Assembly: GCA_049999805.1 (NCBI GenBank)
Contig: JBNGIO010005835.1
Location: forward strand, 1-20,661
Direction of reading: 5' to 3'
Source: Folioceros fuciformis
Taxonomy: Eukaryota; Anthocerotophyta; Anthocerotopsida; Anthocerotales
Length of the DNA stretch: 20,661 nt
The stretch's first letter is position 1; the number at the start of each line of letters is the position of its first letter. The notes under the pieces are model-generated. The model did no database searches, had not been told where the DNA came from, and saw only the letters and a program-made list of their open reading frames with translations. The position numbers were made by a program, and so were the translations under genes. Below are positions 16,408 to 20,661 of this stretch, piece by piece.

Positions 16408-17233
16408 AGGAAGGAGTCTCCGCTCGCACGCAAGAACTCTGTGGAGAATCCTTGACTAAGATCCATCGCACGCATCATTCCAGCAATCTGTGAGATGTTT
16501 CTATCAATTCTGGAAATTTGTGTGTCGATGTAGACTTGCAGACGAGCAACACCGTCTCTCAAGATGTGCTGATTGAACAGGAGTTTTTCAAGGGAAGTCC
16601 CAACAGGAACCTCAACTGAAATTTGCTTTTCTGCAGCCAATTTCTCTACTTGTTTCTTGTATGAAGTAGATTTTTCTACAGCAATTGCGCCGTCTTCTGC
16701 AGATGTTTCTCCCTTCAGCCACCTAAGCGTCCTCTTGTAATTTGGATGATTGCATACTTCTCCAAGGGCTCGCAACTCCCAATCAACAATAGGACCAAAT
16801 TCAGGGGTGTTAGGAGAAGAGGCTGAAAGTGTTGACTCCTCAGCACAATTGACCAGTGGTTGAGAACGAGGATCAGGCTGGTTCCTAGCAATGCACCGGG
16901 CCCGGTAGAGAGAATCTACTCCTGAGGTTCTCAACTGCTGTAGCCTAATCGCACGCGCTCTGGAACTTGCTGTGCCTGAGTTTCTAGCAACCCACTGTCG
17001 TAGCCGTACGTCGGGGTAGTTGGCCTCGTACAGATCCAAAACGCTAGCAGCAGGGACTCGACTTGAGTTTTGTAGCCTTCTCTATTGACGTCGATCTGCA
17101 CGGGATCTACCCNNNNNNNNNNNNNNNNNNNNNNNNNNNNNNNNNNNNNNNNNNNNNNNNNNNNNNNNNNNNNNNNNNNNNNNNNNNNNNNNNNNNNNNN
17201 NNNNNNNNNNNNGGATCTACCCCGGCGAGGCAT
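16404..17233 (-). CDS. Unknown gag-like ORF after the tRNA-iMet primer site (element X)
   Basis: The first ATG (17231-17233) lies 32 nt downstream of the primer site and starts a basic stretch (MPRRGRS). The 100-N gap follows. Beyond it the minus frame is open from 17081 to 16404 and encodes about 225 residues. These include an L-Y-E-A-N-Y-P-D start, R-A-R-A-I-R-L-Q-Q-L, a W-E-L-R-A-L-G-E-V-C-N-H-P-N-Y-K-R segment, a helical K-K-Q-V-E-K-L-A-A-E-K region and a likely coiled-coil end (Q-I-S-R-I-D-R-N-I-S-Q-I). A TAG stands at 17082-17084. The position is that of gag, but it does not resemble UBN2 or Retrotrans_gag. I do not recognise the family; a structural (gag-like) role is inferred from position alone. 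Confidence 0.55.
17113..17212. other. Assembly gap (100 N), probably an unmerged overlap
   Basis: The bases just before the gap (GGATCTACCC, ending at 17112) and just after it (GGATCTACCC from 17213) are identical. If the ten bases are counted once, the minus frame from the ATG at 17233 stays in phase with the ORF below 17081. The gap is therefore probably not missing sequence. Confidence 0.7.
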
Positions 17234-17264
17234 TATGTCTTGAGAAAAGTAGAGAGCATTTGGA

Positions 17265-17276
17265 GCTCTGATACCA
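17265..17276 (-). other. Primer binding site for initiator tRNA-Met
   Basis: The minus strand reads TGGTATCAGAGC, the standard plant LTR-element site complementary to the 3' end of tRNA-iMet, directly next to the LTR end (ACA). It defines the inner edge of LTR X and the direction of element X. Confidence 0.92.
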
Positions 17277-17618
17277 TGTAAAATATGCGGAGAGCAGTTT
17301 GGCTCGACAAAGCTTAATGTCAAATAATGAAAAATGATTGCAAAATTGTATGTGTGTATTGTTCAAATACTAAACCCTAAAAACGGTTCACGTATGTTTA
17401 ACCTAAAAAAACCTTTATACTTAATGTTGGCTTTATTTCCAATAAGCAGCGGGTGGATTCGTCCCCCTCTCCTCAGCTACGGGCCACAATTAATCCTCAC
17501 TCTTCTCCTCCTCACTCACTCACTCCTTCATCCACACTTTAGCTCCTCGTCTTCTCACGCGCTCTCTTCTCTCACACACTCTCTTCTTCAACACCTCGAT
17601 TCAGAACACAGCAAATGG

Positions 17619-17890
17619 TTCAGGGAATAAGGGAAGAAATCTCTCCTTCCACTCCGCGCAGCTGGCGGATTCGTCCCCCTCACCACTCACTACGGACCAC
17701 AGTCGACCGTTCAAGGAATAAGGGAAGGAGAAGCTCTCCCTCCACTCCAGCAGCTGGTGGATTCGTCCCCCTCACTTTCCACTGCATAACACATATGGCC
17801 GTTCAAGGAATAAGGGAAGGAGATGCTCCTTCCACTCTGCGCAGCTTTTAGATTCGTCCCCCTCACTTTCAGCTGTGGAGCAAAAGTTCT
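17619..17890. repeat. 91-bp tandem repeat array in LTR X
   Basis: Units start at 17619, 17710 and 17802 with TTCA(A/G)GGAATAAGGGAAG. A further partial unit (GGTGGATTCGTCCCCCTC) lies at about 17451-17470. The period is not a multiple of three, so it does not encode a repeated peptide. Confidence 0.85.
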
Positions 17891-18080
17891 CCACCACCCC
17901 TAGGAGCATCTCGCACTCACTGCCCACCCATGCATCTCTAATCCAGCCATGGACAGCGAAGGGGATCTCAATTGGGAGAAGTCTTCAACATTTGCTAATC
18001 ATAGAGGCACCAACAGGCCCCTTTGTACAAAGTTTCCAAGAGCAGGAGCCACAACCGCTATAAAGTCTAGTTCTAAAAAC

Positions 18081-18320
18081 AATCAACTTTAAAAAGTGTG
18101 CCCTTAATGGCAAGCGGCACCAGGTCAAGATAGCATCTAGCCAAATCTCATCTAAATCAACTTTAAAAAAGGTGCCCTTAATGGCAGGCATCTCTAGGTC
18201 AAGATAGCATCTTGCCAAATCTTATCTAAATCAACTTTAAAAAAGGTGCCCTTAATGGCAGGCGACATCAGGTCAAGATAGCGACTTGCCAAATCTTATT
18301 TAAATACTATTTTAAGATGC
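18081..18320. repeat. 74-bp tandem repeat array in LTR X
   Basis: AATCAACTTTAAAAA-like unit starts lie at 18081, 18155, 18229 and (partial) 18303, a period of 74 bp. Each unit carries CAAGATAGCATCTTG or a close variant, a six-base inverted repeat around three bases. The truncated copy at 7709-7851 has about two units. Confidence 0.85.
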
Positions 18321-18615
18321 AACCACTCTTGGCCTACCTTAGCGCCACGCTTTCCTCCTATCCATTCTTTTGGCCCTCCTTCCCCTGCCACAAAATCTTC
18401 AGGCTCTCCTTTTATGCTGCTGATTGGGCAAATCCTTCCATAAAATATCCACCTCACTCCCGCTGCTGGCTGACCTATCCTGGTTGTCCGTTCTCTGCCC
18501 ACTAGGCATCCAAGGATGCTGGAGTGCCCCCTGTCACTCTGGCTGCAGTTATTTCTGTTCCGTTTATAGGTTCATGGCAGATTGAGCAACCCATGACACC
18601 GAGGGTAAAGATGTG

Positions 18616-18623
18616 TATATATA
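18616..18623 (-). promoter_or_regulatory. TATA box of LTR X
   Basis: TATATATA, flanked on the minus strand by GACATATC and CACATC, about 150 bp inside the LTR start. It would drive transcription toward the X leader ORF. Confidence 0.5.
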
Positions 18624-18768
18624 GATATGTCAAAAAGGTTGAGGGAAACAAGCAATATGTCCTGGCTACATTAAAACGGTTACAACTACCAACTAACATT
18701 CATCTAGGGTTATGAACGGTGCCCTAGGTATATACAATGCTCTATAAGTATTAATTAAATAATCAACA

Positions 18769-18780
18769 CCCCCTCTCATT
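18769..18780 (-). other. Polypurine tract next to LTR X
   Basis: The minus strand reads AATGAGAGGGGG immediately before TGTTGA. This is the classical primer for plus-strand DNA at the 3' end of an LTR element, so the DNA at higher coordinates is (or was) the 3' end of an element with this LTR. Confidence 0.75.
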
Positions 18781-18824
18781 GGATATACGGATATAACAAT
18801 TAACCACCGGGTACAACAAGATAG

Positions 18825-19767
18825 ATGTTCGCCCAGGCACAGTCTTTCTCTCTCGCGTCGAATACACCAGCTCACGCAGCTCCGATTGACCTGTCAGCTT
18901 CTGACGATGCAAGCCTTGGCGGATTCCAGTGCGCCTCTGAGAACGGACCACTGCCTTCACAGCGCCTCTCTGCAGCCGCCCCAGCAACAAGAGAAACACT
19001 AGGGATTCGAGCCATGAGGCACAAAATCTGCTCATGTCCTGCTGCAGATCTGCCGCCATGTCCGGTCCATCCTGATGGGGAACTTGCTTGGAGAGTGGCT
19101 GACAGAGGTGGAGCCAAATACTGGCAGAAACTGCTACGGGAAGCGAAGGCGAGGGAAGAGAAGCTGGCCAAGGAAGTCTCTGACCTAAGGAGAGCTGGTG
19201 CTTCGACCTCTAATTCTGCTCCTCGCTCCTTCAACTATGGGAAAACTAGAACTGAGAAGCTAACTGAAGGTCTTGACCAGATTGTGCTGCCAGAGGACTT
19301 CCAGGCTCGGGAGTACAAGCTTCCGACAGGGCATCTGTACCAGGGAAGAAGAGTAGTCACTGACGGTGACGGTGTTGACGACCCTGGAACGCCGGAGGTG
19401 TACATCTGCCCAACAACTAAAATCATGATGTTTCGGCAGAATTGGTGGAGATGGGGAGGCCACGACGGGAACTTCATCTCCTTCTACGGTATGACAAAAT
19501 TCGCAGCTTGTCTATGCTACTCCCACTATTGTCGTGGTGTGACCTGCTGCAGTAAAGTTCTGACCAAATGATTCGATTATGACAACAGTATCCAGGGAGA
19601 GGATGGCTGAGGAGGCTGGTGTCAACTGGACTGATGAAACAGACGAAGAGACCAGTGACGAAGGGCCAGACTTTGATCCCAATTTTGTTGGCCTGCAACA
19701 GGCAGACAGGAGAGGCAGATCTAAATTCCTATCACCTTCCAGTTCTGAAGACAAGGGATCATCATAG
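18825..19767 (+). CDS. Unknown two-exon gene, antisense within a copia 3' region
   Basis: Exon 1 (18825-19488) and exon 2 (19589-19767) are joined in frame across a 100-nt candidate intron (19489-19588) with GT...AG borders, giving about 280 residues. The start is Ser/Ala-rich and probably disordered. A Cys/His cluster (CSCPAADLPPCPVHPDG, residues 69-85) follows, then a charged coiled coil (about 97-124), a mixed globular part (about 140-221, with W-W-R-W-G-G) and an acidic tail (T-D-E-T-D-E-E-T-S-D-E). I do not recognise the family. It lies on the opposite strand between a copia RNase H remnant and the polypurine tract of LTR X. A plus-strand TATA-like TATAAG stands at 18743-18748 inside the LTR edge. 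The intron argues for a captured host gene or an additional antisense ORF of the element. Confidence 0.6.
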
Positions 19768-19848
19768 GCTGGCACTAGTAGGTAGGACTTAGAAAGTAGC
19801 ATAAGTTTCTGACCTTGATACCTACTTATCAGCCTCACAGTAGTTTCC
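19768..19848. other. Short spacer between the unknown gene and the RNase H remnant
   Basis: Eighty-one bases with no recognised feature; it probably contains the 3' end of the plus-strand gene. Confidence 0.3.
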
Positions 19849-20158
19849 TCACTTACGGCTGGACTTGTCTGTGACGTGAAGTGGACTTAAGACTCCTAAA
19901 GACTCTTTGAATTGATGGTGCTTCAACCTAGGTAATGCTTTGGTAAGTATATCTGCCGCATTCTGCTCAGTTGGAATATACTCTAACCTCACCTGTTTGG
20001 TCTCAACTGCATGCCTCACAAAGTGGTGATGCACTTCTATGTGCTTAGTCCGGGCATGGTAAACTGGATTCCGAGCTAGAGCAAGGGCAGACTGGTTGTC
20101 ACAATAGATAATTGTGGGACTCTACTGCTCCTGACCCAAATCCGCTAGGAGTCGTTGT
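19849..20158 (-). pseudogene. Second copia RNase H remnant
   Basis: On the minus strand: R-L-L-A-D-L-G, then after a TAG (20122-20124) Y-C-D-N-Q-S-A-L-A-L-A-R-N-P, H-A-R-T-K-H-I-E-V-H-H-H-F-V-R and N-A-A-D-I-L-T-K-A-L-P. These are the last third of a Ty1/copia RNase H with the family signature. The sequence differs clearly from the RNase H of element Y, so it is another family. Homology ends near 20158, where unrelated DNA begins. In direction and order it could be the 3' end of the element whose polypurine tract and LTR lie at 18769-18780 and below. Confidence 0.85.
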
Positions 20159-20661
20159 GGAGGCAAAACCCCGGGCACTGATTGCCGACGGGTCCCACCT
20201 TTAGTGGCCACACTTATCCCACTGTCGTTGAGACATTGGGTTTCGTTCCCACGAAGGAGCGATGGGGTTCCTTGCTGCTGTGGATGGAGGGTCGGACTTG
20301 ATGAACTCGATGATGGATTCGAGGGCTCCCCTCCAGCTCCGATCAGGCGTAGGACAGGCCTCGCTGTCCGGCGGTCAGCTGCACCTCTCTCGGTGCCCAC
20401 AAACTCACTCCAGTCACTACAACGACTCTAACCTCTCAGATCTGCGTCTTCCTTCACTCACTTCACTCACTCTCTCGCTCCAGCACCAACACCAGCAACT
20501 ACTAGCAACCAGCAACGACACCCCTACCTTGTATACTTCCCTACGGACTCCTCCTACCCGGCAAGAGTCACTAGACTAACCCCAAACAAAAGGAAGAAGG
20601 GAACACACTCCCCTCTTGGGTATCTCCTCCCCACAACCTTACCAGACGCCATGAGACATGG
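20159..20661. other. Unassigned right end
   Basis: No domain is recognised. A minus-strand frame (20400 to the TAG at 20122) runs through this DNA into the RNase H remnant but is S/P/G-rich and looks fortuitous. 20328-20390 resembles 203-262. The plus strand from 20400 to 20520 is rich in CACTC and CAAC words. It may be leader or LTR sequence of another element. Confidence 0.35.

Larger units (their letters stand above)
17277..18768 (-). repeat. Full LTR X (1492 bp)
   Basis: In minus orientation it starts TGTTGATTATTTAATTAA at 18768, right after a polypurine tract, and ends ATTTTACA at 17277, right before the primer site. The ends form the usual TGT...ACA pair. A minus TATA box lies at 18616-18623. 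Most of the LTR (R-U5) is built of tandem repeats: 91-bp units from 17619 and 74-bp units from 18081. A truncated copy lies at 7149-7851. The 78-codon plus-strand frame at 17615-17851 is a by-product of the repeats. The region 18320-18600 has no other feature that I can see. Confidence 0.8.

Noticed and set aside
20122-20400. A fused protein running from the right-end DNA into the RNase H remnant.
   Set aside because: The upstream part has S/P/G-rich composition without a domain, and the frame ends at the TAG inside the RNase H; it looks like a chance open frame across a breakpoint.

Overview
The window looks like plant nuclear DNA. It carries an intronless PLS-class pentatricopeptide-repeat (PPR) gene with E motifs, decayed PPR copies, Ty1/copia and Ty3/gypsy LTR retrotransposons with plant-type primer sites (tRNA-iMet and tRNA-Asp), and a TFIIB-like fragment. 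The large PLS PPR family and dense nested retroelements would fit a land plant, perhaps a fern or lycophyte, but the lineage is inference only. There are three assembly gaps (263-362, 6402-6411, 17113-17212).

Layout. (1) 1-457: A-rich DNA with a 95-bp sequence duplicated on both sides of a gap. (2) 458 to about 6000: a decayed Ty3/gypsy element on the minus strand. It has an LTR (from 4455 upward), a tRNA-Asp primer site (4433-4451), gag (about 4310-3080), the later part of protease and a linker. Its middle 1473 bp (1607-3079), with zinc knuckles and the protease active site, is inverted. (3) 6638-7148: a TFIIB-like fragment (minus) cut off by a fragment of an LTR called X here (7149-7851). 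(4) 7850-9190: PPR relics, first minus, then plus. (5) 9278-11761: the one clear full-length host-type gene, a PPR protein with 14 motifs, E1/E2 and a broken-off C-terminus. (6) About 12167-15972: copia element Y (minus), with RNase H, reverse transcriptase, integrase and gag recognisable but protease deleted. (7) 16027-17276: two unrecognised minus-strand ORFs behind a tRNA-iMet primer site. (8) 17277-18768: the complete LTR X. (9) 18769-20158: a polypurine tract, an unknown two-exon plus-strand gene, and a second, unrelated copia RNase H remnant (minus). (10) 20159-20661: unassigned.

The most interesting points are as follows. The inversion inside the gypsy element restores both interrupted reading frames when it is read the other way. 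LTR X has a 3'-end signal (polypurine tract) on one side and a 5'-start signal (primer site) on the other. An antisense spliced gene lies between a copia RNase H and that polypurine tract. An unknown ORF follows the X primer site. In-frame stops in the retroelement remnants are almost all TAG or TGA, as expected from deamination of methylated CHG and CG sites.

No cellular pathway links these genes. The window is a retroelement graveyard around one PPR locus. The PPR protein would act in mitochondria or plastids as an RNA-binding editing-type factor; the retroelement parts are largely defective.
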